Source of the DNA: DAONFI01 sp035403485
Lineage (GTDB): Bacteria > Planctomycetota > Phycisphaerae > SM23-33
Length of the DNA stretch: 30,089 nt
Assembly: GCA_964536835.1 (NCBI GenBank)
Contig: CAZIAZ010000034.1
Location: forward strand, 1 to 30,089
Direction: 5' to 3'
The notes under the pieces are model-generated. The model did no database searches and was not told the DNA's origin. It saw only the letters and a list, made by a program, of their open reading frames with translations. Positions 7,794 through 13,574 of the stretch are shown piece by piece (within the stretch, counting starts at the first letter, position 1; every line of letters begins with the position of its first letter). The translations under genes and the position numbers were made by a program.

Positions 7794-7835
7794 AATATGT
7801 TTTGTAAAAAATTGCAAAAATATAAAAAATTGTAC

Positions 7836-7863
7836 TTGACCTCGAAATCGGGACAGCTATAAT
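7836..7863 (+). promoter_or_regulatory. Sigma70-type promoter of the PEP-CTERM leader
   Basis: TTGACC (7836-7841), a 16-bp spacer and a perfect TATAAT (7858-7863). Transcription should begin near 7870, just where the first GAGCCTGA octamer lies. This is the best sigma70 match in the window. Confidence 0.7.
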
Positions 7864-7896
7864 TAAGCATGAGCCTGAAGAACTAGGACGGGATTT

Positions 7897-7921
7897 GCGA
7901 GCCGAGAGAGAGAAGGCACGC
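7897..7921 (+). repeat. Hairpin with purine loop (H2)
   Basis: GCGAGCC pairs with GGCACGC apart from a central A/A mismatch; the 11-nt loop is GAGAGAGAGAA. It lies about 30 nt into the predicted transcript. Confidence 0.6.
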
Positions 7922-8004
7922 CTTAAACCTCAATCCAATTCTTCAATGTTATTTTACATTTTGTGTTTTTATTCAATTTGCAGTACGGAGCTGAGCTGGC
8001 TCTG

Positions 8005-8026
8005 CCGTTGTTAGAGAGAACGACGG
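8005..8026 (+). repeat. Hairpin with purine loop (H3)
   Basis: An 8-bp stem, CCGTTGTT with AACGACGG (one G-U pair), closes a hexaloop that is exactly AGAGAG. Confidence 0.65.
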
Positions 8027-8435
8027 GAATTGAAATAAAGCACACCGGTCAGCGATGCTGATTGAAGAGCCTGAATCTTTTTGGAAGGTAAATTGTAAGT
8101 TTCATTGTATTTTTGCATTTCAGCGCTTCTTCAAATTTTGCCGGCTGATGTTTTACGCAGTTTGTCCGAATGAGCCCGGATATTAAACATCACGAAATGT
8201 GCCAGCCATTTTATGGCTACCTTATAACGAGAGAGAGAAAACCCGATTGACGAAAGTCAAAGAGGAGCCTTAACGTCAGGGACAGTGTATCCCCGCACAC
8301 CTCACGAGTTTTCTACGGTCGCTTGATGCATGGCATGATGTGCCGCCCATAGGAGCAGAGAGCGAAATAATCTTAAATGTTTATATGTCCATGAGTGAGT
8401 TGCTTGTGGGAATTTGCTCAAGAAGGATACGAGCG

Positions 8436-8454
8436 GCCGGACGTCATGTCCGGC
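8436..8454 (+). repeat. GC-rich hairpin in leader
   Basis: A perfect 7-bp stem GCCGGAC/GTCCGGC with loop GTCAT ends 34 nt before the first PEP-CTERM start codon. It lacks a purine loop. Confidence 0.6.
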
Positions 8455-8488
8455 GGAGACGAGAGCCTAGATTTTTAGGAGAGAGAAA

Positions 8489-8875
8489 ATGACGAGAACT
8501 CAGAAAAATCAGAGAAACCAGCTGAAGATTGTAGTGTATATCTCGGCGGGGTTTGCATGCCTGATGCTGGCGGTATCGCTGGCGCTGTTTCTGGGCAACA
8601 CCGAAGAGCCCGTTGCCGTGAATACGCAGAATGCGCAGACGGGCAAGGTTTACGACCTGGAAGGGACAGACGTCGACAAGGTTGAAATTCCTGTCAGCAA
8701 AATCAAGCCGCTTGAATGGCCTGTCAACGGCAATCTGTTGAAAGCCGGCAAAAAGGCCCTGGCCTTTGGCGTCGATGAATCGCAGGACGCCCGTGTGCCT
8801 GAACCTGCGACGCTGGCTCTGCTGGCGGTTGGCGGACTGGGAATAATGACCCACTATCGCCGCAAACGCGGTTGA
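8489..8875 (+). CDS. Short PEP-CTERM surface protein, copy 1
   Basis: The 128-aa product has a basic N-terminus (MTRTQKNQRNQLK), a hydrophobic segment (about 14-36, VVYISAGFACLMLAVSLALF), and a short hydrophilic middle of about 65 residues. It ends in the full PEP-CTERM sorting signal: VPEPATLALL, a hydrophobic helix, and the basic tail HYRRKRG. PEP-CTERM proteins are cut and anchored or released at the cell surface by exosortase; no exosortase gene is in this window. The middle has no recognisable domain. AGGAGAGAG lies just before the ATG. It is followed by a paralogue of identical layout, so the two probably form one transcript. Confidence 0.88.
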   Translation: MTRTQKNQRNQLKIVVYISAGFACLMLAVSLALFLGNTEEPVAVNTQNAQTGKVYDLEGTDVDKVEIPVSKIKPLEWPVNGNLLKAGKKALAFGVDESQDARVPEPATLALLAVGGLGIMTHYRRKRG

Positions 8876-8891
8876 GATGAGAACGAACTGC

Positions 8892-8918
8892 TTGGGCTGC
8901 CCTGAGAGAACAGCCCGA
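8892..8918 (+). repeat. Hairpin with purine loop (H4)
   Basis: Stem GGGCTG/CAGCCC, extended by a T-G and a T-A pair, encloses the 11-nt loop CCCTGAGAGAA. It lies between the two PEP-CTERM genes. Confidence 0.6.
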
Positions 8919-8945
8919 ACAGTGGATGACAAAGGTTGTCTGTGA

Positions 8946-8973
8946 CGGCGAATGACGAGAGAGAAAATCGCCG
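8946..8973 (+). repeat. Hairpin with purine loop (H5)
   Basis: Stem CGGCGA/TCGCCG with the 16-nt loop ATGACGAGAGAGAAAA. It lies between the two PEP-CTERM genes. Confidence 0.55.
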
Positions 8974-9048
8974 GACTGACAAAGGACGAGAGAGTTACTT
9001 AAAGAGCGGAACGACGGCCCGCAAAGCCCGTCGAACAGGAGCCTGACC

Positions 9049-9459
9049 ATGAGTATCAAGAGAAACAAAAAAAGTTCTGCCAAGATGGTTTTAATTTCAA
9101 GTGCAGCAGTAGTTATTTCCCTTTTTGCGATTGCAGTATGTCTTTTTGCCAACGGCGGTGCGACGCCGTGCATTCAGACGCAGAAGATGGATTTCGGCCC
9201 GGCGTATAAACTTGAGGATTTGGATTCTGTAGACGGCATGGTGATGGCCAAGACTGACGCCGTTGATCTTTACAAAAACATCGGGACTCAGAATTCGATA
9301 GACCTCAAAGGGCTGGATGAGTCGCTTCTTAAGGGTCAGGTTCGTGGAATTGAGGGTTTGGATGAGACCCAAGTGCCTGAACCGGCTACCGTGACGTTGC
9401 TGGCCCTCGGCGGCCTGGCGATGCTTCGCAAACGTCGTGGAAGCAGGAAGAACGCTTAA
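9049..9459 (+). CDS. Short PEP-CTERM surface protein, copy 2
   Basis: The 136-aa protein has the same plan as the preceding gene: a basic start (MSIKRNKKSSAK), a hydrophobic segment (about 14-35), a hydrophilic middle, and a C-terminal VPEPATVTLLALGGLAML helix with a basic tail (RKRRGSRKNA). The middle has a repeated 'GLDES/GLDET' pattern and a single cysteine, but no known domain. AGGAG lies 7 nt before the ATG, inside the GAGCCTGA octamer at 9039-9046, which therefore overlaps the ribosome binding site. The middles of the two paralogues are not alike, so they share sorting and expression more than function. Confidence 0.88.
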   Translation: MSIKRNKKSSAKMVLISSAAVVISLFAIAVCLFANGGATPCIQTQKMDFGPAYKLEDLDSVDGMVMAKTDAVDLYKNIGTQNSIDLKGLDESLLKGQVRGIEGLDETQVPEPATVTLLALGGLAMLRKRRGSRKNA

Positions 9460-9587
9460 ATAATTCGCCCGAAGGTTGCAACAACTGCCGGCTGATAGGG
9501 TCGGCTGATAGACGAACTTAAAACTGAATAGAACTTGTGAGCAGCGTACGAAACGCAAGCCGGCTGGCGACTTATATGGTGCATGGC

Positions 9588-9615
9588 GCCGTCGGATACA
9601 CGAGAGATAAACGGC
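9588..9615 (+). repeat. Hairpin with purine loop (H6)
   Basis: A 5-bp stem GCCGT/ACGGC with an 18-nt loop containing CGAGAGATAA. This is the weakest member of the series because the stem is short. Confidence 0.4.
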
Positions 9616-9616
9616 C

Positions 9617-9642
9617 GGGAGGCCTGTGATTGCAGGTCTCCC
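9617..9642 (+). repeat. 10-bp hairpin
   Basis: GGGAGGCCTG pairs with CAGGTCTCCC (one G-U pair) around the loop TGATTG. It is immediately downstream of H6 and has no T-run after it. Confidence 0.6.
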
Positions 9643-9657
9643 TGTGCCGAAATTCCG

Positions 9658-9838
9658 AAACGAAATTCTCTCTCTCGTCAGGCNNNNNNNNNNNNNNNNN
9701 NNNNNNNNNNNNNNNNNNNNNNNNNNNNNNNNNNNNNNNNNNNNNNNNNNNNNNNNNNNNNNNNNNNNNNNNNNNNNNNNNNNTCCAAGGCTGGGGTGGC
9801 CCGCAGAGAGCTGGGGCCACCTTGGCCGCCTGTTTTTT
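9658..9838 (+). repeat. Terminator-like repeat element, copy 1, interrupted by the assembly gap
   Basis: 9658-9683 and 9784-9838 match the two halves of the continuous copy at 9922-10002 base for base. The break falls inside the hairpin, between the CAGGC arm and the following TCC. The right half has the stem GGTGGCCC (9795-9802) with GGGCCACC (9814-9821), an 11-nt loop containing CAGAGAG, and a T6 tail (9833-9838). Confidence 0.85.
9684..9783. other. Assembly gap of 100 Ns
   Basis: Exactly 100 N characters, the customary length for a scaffold gap of unknown size. It lies within a sequence that is present uninterrupted 164 bp downstream, so the true content may be nothing or one or more extra repeat units. 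Confidence 0.98.
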
Positions 9839-9921
9839 AAAAAAAGACAAAAAACGCAGATAACAGATATAAAAAATCTTTCTGACGTAAAACAGGGCCT
9901 GACGCGGGATTAACGGGTGGA

Positions 9922-10002
9922 AAACGAAATTCTCTCTCTCGTCAGGCTCCAAGGCTGGGGTGGCCCGCAGAGAGCTGGGGCCACCTTGGCCGCCTGTTTT
10001 TT
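9922..10002 (+). repeat. Terminator-like repeat element, copy 2
   Basis: This is the uninterrupted 81-bp copy. It begins with an AAACGAAATT(CT)n tract, which on the other strand reads as a GAGAGAGA loop closed by ACGA/TCGT, and continues into the terminator hairpin. Flanks on both sides differ from copy 1, which shows element-like boundaries. The offset to copy 1 is 164 bp. Confidence 0.85.
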
Positions 10003-10003
10003 T
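9943..10003 (+). terminator. Large intrinsic terminator within repeat copy 2
   Basis: Nested stems: CAGGC/GCCTG at the base, CCAA/TTGG, then GGTGGCCC (9959-9966) with GGGCCACC (9978-9985). The 11-nt loop contains CAGAGAG, and T7 follows (9997-10003). It would end transcripts from the PEP-CTERM operon. Copy 1 would do the same about 160 bp earlier. Confidence 0.75.
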
Positions 10004-10062
10004 GCCTGATAAGCAATGAAATACATGCTGCTCCAAGTTTTTTAATCATGTTAAAAAATCAG

Positions 10063-10086
10063 GCCCGGAATCGTCCGGGCTTTTTT
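10063..10086 (+). terminator. Intrinsic terminator before thiC
   Basis: A perfect GC-rich 7-bp stem GCCCGGA/TCCGGGC with tetraloop ATCG, followed by six Ts (10081-10086). It insulates thiC from the PEP-CTERM region. Confidence 0.92.
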
Positions 10087-10209
10087 ATGCGCATCAAACG
10101 CTGTTGACGGTGGAAAATGGATAGTCGATTTCGTATAATAATATCCTTTTATTGCGAGGCCGTAGGGTAGTCCCGCCTTTGCGCCGCTTGAAATGATGAA
10201 AGAACAAAG

Positions 10210-11532
10210 ATGAAAACGCAGTACGAACAGGCAAAATCAGGACAGATAACTCCCCAAATTCGCCGCGTAGCTGAGCGCGAATGTGTAGATGCGGAACTTG
10301 TTCGCAGTGAATTGGCTGCAGGGCGGTTGGTGATACCGGCTAACGTGCGTCATATGGCTGGCACGGGTGACGGCCATGGCGTAAAGCTGGATCCGTGCGG
10401 CATCGGCAGGGCAGTGACGACCAAGATAAATGCCAATATAGGCGCATCGCCGATAAGCAGTTGCAAAAACGAAGAATTGCTCAAGCTCCAATGGGCTGTG
10501 AAATACGGTGCCGACGCGGTTATGGATTTGTCCACCGGCGGCAATCTGGATGATACGCGGGAGCATCTGCTGGCGAATTCATCCGTGCCGGTAGGGACCG
10601 TGCCGATATATTCCATGATAGTCAACAAAAGCGTCGATGAGCTTAACCGTGACGACATCTTAAAGACCGTGGAAAAGCAGGCTGCCCAGGGGGTGGACTT
10701 TTTTACCATCCACGCCGGCTTTCGCAAGGCGCATATTCCGCTGGCAATGAAGCGTAAATTGGGAATCTGTTCGCGAGGCGGCTCTCTGCTGGCGAAGTGG
10801 ATGACGCATCACAATGCCGAAAATCCCATGTATGAGCTGTTTGACGATATTTCCGCCATAATGCACGAGTACGACGTGGCATATTCGCTTGGCGACGGCT
10901 TACGGCCCGGCTGCCTGGCTGATGCGTCGGACGCTGCCCAGTTTGCCGAACTTGACACATTGGGCGAACTCGTCCAGCGTGCGCGTGAAGCCGGCGTACA
11001 GGTCATGGTCGAAGGCCCAGGCCATGTGCCGTTCAACGAAATTCAGATGAACATGGAACGGCAGCAGAAGATATGCGACGGTGCGCCGTTTTACGTTCTC
11101 GGCCCTGTAGTGACGGACGTTTTTCCTGGTTACGACCATATCACCTCAGCCATAGGTGCGACGGCTGCCGGCACTTATGGCGCCAGTTTCCTCTGCTATG
11201 TTACGCCGACGGAACACTTGGGCCTGCCTCGGCCGGCAGACGTAAAAACCGGCTGCATAGCATATAAAATCGCCGCCCATGCCGCCGATATCGCCCGCGG
11301 CTTGCCTGGAGCAAGAAAATGGGACGACGCCATGAGCGATGCGAGAGCTGAATTCAACTGGGAAAGACAGTTTGAGCTGGCGTTCGACGGTGAAACCGCA
11401 CGCGAAATAAGAAATCGCGATGCTGACAAACAGGCTGGCGACGAACATTACTGCTCAATGTGCGGCAAAGACTGGTGCGCCGTGCGCATCAGCCGTGAGC
11501 TGGCTGAAAAAAAACAATTCGAAAATTATTAA
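10210..11532 (+). CDS. thiC: Phosphomethylpyrimidine synthase ThiC
   Basis: ThiC is a radical SAM enzyme that rearranges aminoimidazole ribotide into HMP phosphate, the pyrimidine half of thiamine. The 440-aa protein has the family core: TKINANIGASP, GADAVMDLSTGGNLDDTR, VPVGTVPIY, SRGGSLLAKWM, EGPGHVPFNE, FYVLGPVVTDVFPGYDHITSAIG. It ends in the unusual C-terminal cluster motif CSMCGKDWC (C415, C418, C423), which binds the [4Fe-4S] cluster. This is the short form without the extra N-terminal domain. No strong ribosome binding site precedes the ATG. The roughly 120 bp between the terminator and the start contain no TPP-riboswitch consensus that I can see, although thiC is the gene most often controlled by one. 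Confidence 0.98.
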   Translation: MKTQYEQAKSGQITPQIRRVAERECVDAELVRSELAAGRLVIPANVRHMAGTGDGHGVKLDPCGIGRAVTTKINANIGASPISSCKNEELLKLQWAVKYGADAVMDLSTGGNLDDTREHLLANSSVPVGTVPIYSMIVNKSVDELNRDDILKTVEKQAAQGVDFFTIHAGFRKAHIPLAMKRKLGICSRGGSLLAKWMTHHNAENPMYELFDDISAIMHEYDVAYSLGDGLRPGCLADASDAAQFAELDTLGELVQRAREAGVQVMVEGPGHVPFNEIQMNMERQQKICDGAPFYVLGPVVTDVFPGYDHITSAIGATAAGTYGASFLCYVTPTEHLGLPRPADVKTGCIAYKIAAHAADIARGLPGARKWDDAMSDARAEFNWERQFELAFDGETAREIRNRDADKQAGDEHYCSMCGKDWCAVRISRELAEKKQFENY

Positions 11533-11537
11533 TCCGC

Positions 11538-11554
11538 ATGGTATTCTATACCAT
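11538..11554. other. Perfect 7-bp hairpin after thiC
   Basis: ATGGTAT and ATACCAT enclose TCT, 5 nt after the thiC stop. Only a weak T-containing tail follows, so it is a possible transcript end rather than a clear terminator. Confidence 0.45.
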
Positions 11555-11746
11555 CGAGTTTGTCGGGTAGATGCGTTTTGCCGCCGAAAGCATATTGTGA
11601 CAAAATGCGTGGGATAGGTTCTAGCTGCCTTTGATACTCCTTGCACTGGCGTGATAAGTTTGGTAATCTGTTTCCTTGTAATAACTGTTGTTATTTAAAG
11701 CAGATAGGTAAAATAGCCAAGCCATGTTTGTCCTGGAGAATAAATA

Positions 11747-12964
11747 ATGTCCCCTGAAGTGTTTATACAGAAATACGGTTTTTTTCAGCTTTTGGAAAAA
11801 TATTGGTATTTCGGCCTTGTAGCATTCGTAGTTTCCCTTATTCTGACGCCGGTCGCCAGAAGTTTTGCTTACAAGTTCAGGATAGTCGATAAACCTGACG
11901 ACCTACTCAAGCCGCATTGCCGGCCGGTAGCGTATCTGGGTGGAATCGGCATTGCGATAGGCCTTCTGGCTGGCCTTGCCGATTACGGCGTATATTTCTG
12001 GCGATCGACGCCGGACAAGGTGGAATATTTCAAAAATTCCCTGATGCACTTGGATATTGCGGCATTACAGACCAGCCGTCTGTGGATGCTGATAATGATA
12101 GCTGTTGCGTGCATAATCATAACGCTGGTCGGCCTTGTTGACGATATCAGGAATATCACTCCTCGCGCCAAAATATTCGGCCAGATGCTTGCCGCCGGTT
12201 TTCTGCTGCTCGGCGGCGTAGGACTGAAACTGTTTTTGACGCTGTTCGGGCTATGCGGCTGCTGCTTTCCGGCGTGGCTGGTGGTTGTGGGCAGTTGCAT
12301 AATATGCATGGTACTGGTGATTTGCACATGTAACGCCACCAATCTGCTCGACGGCCTTGACGGGCTGTGCGGGGGTGTTACGGCGATAATAGCGTTGGGC
12401 TTTCTCTGCCTTGCAACGTGGTTAGCCACCTGGGGCCGATTCCCTGCGACTGATGAACTGCGAATCGCCATCACATTGGCGATGGCTGGAGCCATACTTG
12501 GATTTTTGCCGTATAACATTCCGCCGGCCAGCATTTTCATGGGCGATGCCGGCAGCATGCTTTTGGGTTTTTTCGTCGCAGTAATGATATCACTGTTTTC
12601 GAGCGAAGGCCTTGCCAGGTGGGCAATGGCAGCCTGCGTTGTCTACGCCCTGCCGATTCTGGATACGAGTCTTGCGGTGGTACGCCGCGTGATTGCAGGA
12701 AGAAAAATATTCGAAGGCGACCGCGGCCATCTGTACGACCAGCTGGTCGACCGTGGCATGAGCGTAAAAAAGGTTGTACTTTTGTTTTACGTTTTATCCG
12801 TACTTGCGGCGGTGATAGGAAACGTGGTAGCTATAAAAATAAGATTCCGCTATGCGCTGGTCATTTACTCGCTGCTGTTTCTGACCGTATGGGTTGTTTT
12901 TGTCTATAAAGGTATGGTAAACCCTGACGAAAAAAGAAAAGATGCAAAAAAAGATATTGCTTAG
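11747..12964 (+). CDS. WecA/TagO/MraY-family undecaprenyl-phosphate sugar-1-phosphate transferase
   Basis: These polytopic inner-membrane enzymes move a HexNAc-1-phosphate from UDP-sugar to undecaprenyl phosphate and so start polymer synthesis. The 405-aa protein shows about ten hydrophobic helices. Motifs in order: the entry P(D)DLLKPHCRPVAYLGGIGI, the catalytic LVDDIRN (VDD at 131-133), NATNLLDGLDGL (about 197-207), FMGDAGSMLLGF (264-275) and GDRGHLYDQLVDRG (324-337). In the last loop the usual H-x-H-H reads H-L-Y-D. It is closer to WecA/TagO than to MraY, and the sugar is unknown. GGAG lies 8-9 nt before the ATG. It stands alone between thiC and a tandem repeat array; it could prime surface polysaccharide. 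Confidence 0.9.
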   Translation: MSPEVFIQKYGFFQLLEKYWYFGLVAFVVSLILTPVARSFAYKFRIVDKPDDLLKPHCRPVAYLGGIGIAIGLLAGLADYGVYFWRSTPDKVEYFKNSLMHLDIAALQTSRLWMLIMIAVACIIITLVGLVDDIRNITPRAKIFGQMLAAGFLLLGGVGLKLFLTLFGLCGCCFPAWLVVVGSCIICMVLVICTCNATNLLDGLDGLCGGVTAIIALGFLCLATWLATWGRFPATDELRIAITLAMAGAILGFLPYNIPPASIFMGDAGSMLLGFFVAVMISLFSSEGLARWAMAACVVYALPILDTSLAVVRRVIAGRKIFEGDRGHLYDQLVDRGMSVKKVVLLFYVLSVLAAVIGNVVAIKIRFRYALVIYSLLFLTVWVVFVYKGMVNPDEKRKDAKKDIA

Positions 12965-13042
12965 GGAACATTGTTTATTTATTCCCGTCAAACTTTTTAT
13001 AAAGGCAGCAACAAGAAAATCTTTGTGCTGGACACCCGCATT

Positions 13043-13340
13043 AAAAATTGGTAAAAATACAAAACTTCGGCGCAAGTCGTTTGAAAAATTGTTAAAGAAT
13101 GCGAATTTTTGCGCAAAATCATTTTGAAAAATTGTTAAAGAATACGAAATTTTGCGCCAAGTCGTTTTAAAAAATTGGTAAAGAATACGAAATTTTGCGC
13201 CAAGTCGTTTTAAAAAATTGGTAAAGAATACGGAATTTTGCGCAAAATCGTTTTGAAAAATTGTTAAAGAATACGAATTTTGCGCAAAATCGTTTTGAAA
13301 AATTGTTAAAGAATACGAATTTTGGCGCAAAATCGTTTTG
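13043..13340. repeat. Tandem array of seven ~43-bp units, most with an internal palindrome
   Basis: Units start at 13043 (degenerate, 41 bp), 13084, 13127, 13170, 13213, 13256 (42 bp) and 13298. Each begins AAAAATTG(T/G)TAAAGAAT and later carries ATTTTGCGCAAAAT, a perfect 14-bp palindrome in units 13213 and 13256 and nearly so in 13084 and 13298. The units at 13127 and 13170 share a variant (GCGCCAAGTC). The variants imply stepwise duplication. The array is outside genes, 78 bp after the transferase stop. Confidence 0.92.
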
Positions 13341-13526
13341 AAGATAGAGATTTGTAATGTAATTTGTTTTATCTTTTTTTAAAGAAAGATGGTCTGCCTG
13401 CCCTGACGGCAGAGCCGCAGTGTCAAATTTGCAGCATTATACGTTTGATTATGATGATTCGAGATTTATCCAGTTGCAATAGCGACTGTTAAGTAAGTAA
13501 AAAAGTCCCCGAATTGTCCGGCATAT

Positions 13527-13540
13527 CGGCTATATAGCCG
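13527..13540. promoter_or_regulatory. 14-bp perfect palindrome before the vWA/Exb cluster
   Basis: CGGCTATATAGCCG lies 34 bp before the vWA start codon and within 21 bp of its ribosome binding site. It could be an operator or a leader hairpin controlling the whole cluster. Confidence 0.45.
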
Positions 13541-13574
13541 GGCAACGATGAATAACTGCAAAGGAGTTTCGCGG

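Larger units (their letters stand above)
7517..8488. other. 972-bp gene-free region: long structured leader of the first PEP-CTERM gene
   Basis: I find no protein gene here. A good promoter at 7836-7863 implies a leader of about 620 nt before the ATG at 8489. The leader is full of inverted repeats: 7897-7921, 8005-8026, a TTGAC/GTCAA stem closed by a GAAA tetraloop (8247-8260), and 8436-8454. It also contains purine tracts of the GAGAGAGA type at 7904, 8013, 8230 and 8482, and four copies of a GAGCCTGA-like octamer (7871, 8067, 8265, 8463). It does not match any riboswitch, tmRNA, RNase P or SRP RNA core that I know. Confidence 0.6.
9460..10209. other. 750-bp gene-free region with assembly gap, repeated terminators and thiC upstream region
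   Basis: No protein gene is supported here. The region holds hairpins at 9588-9615 and 9617-9642, two copies of an 81-bp element (the first split by 100 Ns), a separate terminator at 10063-10086, and then about 120 bp upstream of thiC. The open frames crossing the Ns are artefacts of the repeat and gap. Confidence 0.7.
12965..13574. other. 610-bp gene-free region: repeat array and cluster promoter region
   Basis: It holds the 43-bp tandem array (13043-13340), a short hairpin (CTGCC/GGCAG around 13400), and about 230 bp upstream of the vWA gene. That upstream part contains the perfect palindrome at 13527-13540. A TTTGCA / 16-bp spacer / TATGAT pair around 13430-13460 is a weak promoter candidate. 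The open frame on the minus strand through the array is not a gene: the unit length of 43 is not a multiple of three. Confidence 0.6.

Noticed and set aside
8092..8135. GTAAGT ... poly-pyrimidine ... CAG arrangement resembling a spliceosomal intron
   Set aside because: This is a bacterial sequence. There is no coding frame to interrupt, and the match is to very short consensus words.
9572..10036. Minus-strand open frame across the Ns with repeated PDERENFV
   Set aside because: It is produced by the duplicated terminator element and the gap. There is no ribosome binding site, codon pattern or family resemblance.
10087..10209. TPP riboswitch upstream of thiC
   Set aside because: I looked for the CTGAGA and ACC(T/C)GATC core elements in this 120-bp stretch and found neither. 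Only a weak GGC/GCC-GGG/CCC hairpin is present.
12794..13330. Minus-strand open frame of 178 codons with repeated YSLTIFQNDFAQNS
   Set aside because: It is the translation of the 43-bp DNA repeat. Repeat periodicity is not a multiple of three, so the peptide repeat is kept only where one unit is 42 bp. It also overlaps the end of the transferase gene.
13043..13340. CRISPR array
   Set aside because: The units are contiguous with no unique spacers, and no cas genes are present; it is a plain tandem repeat.
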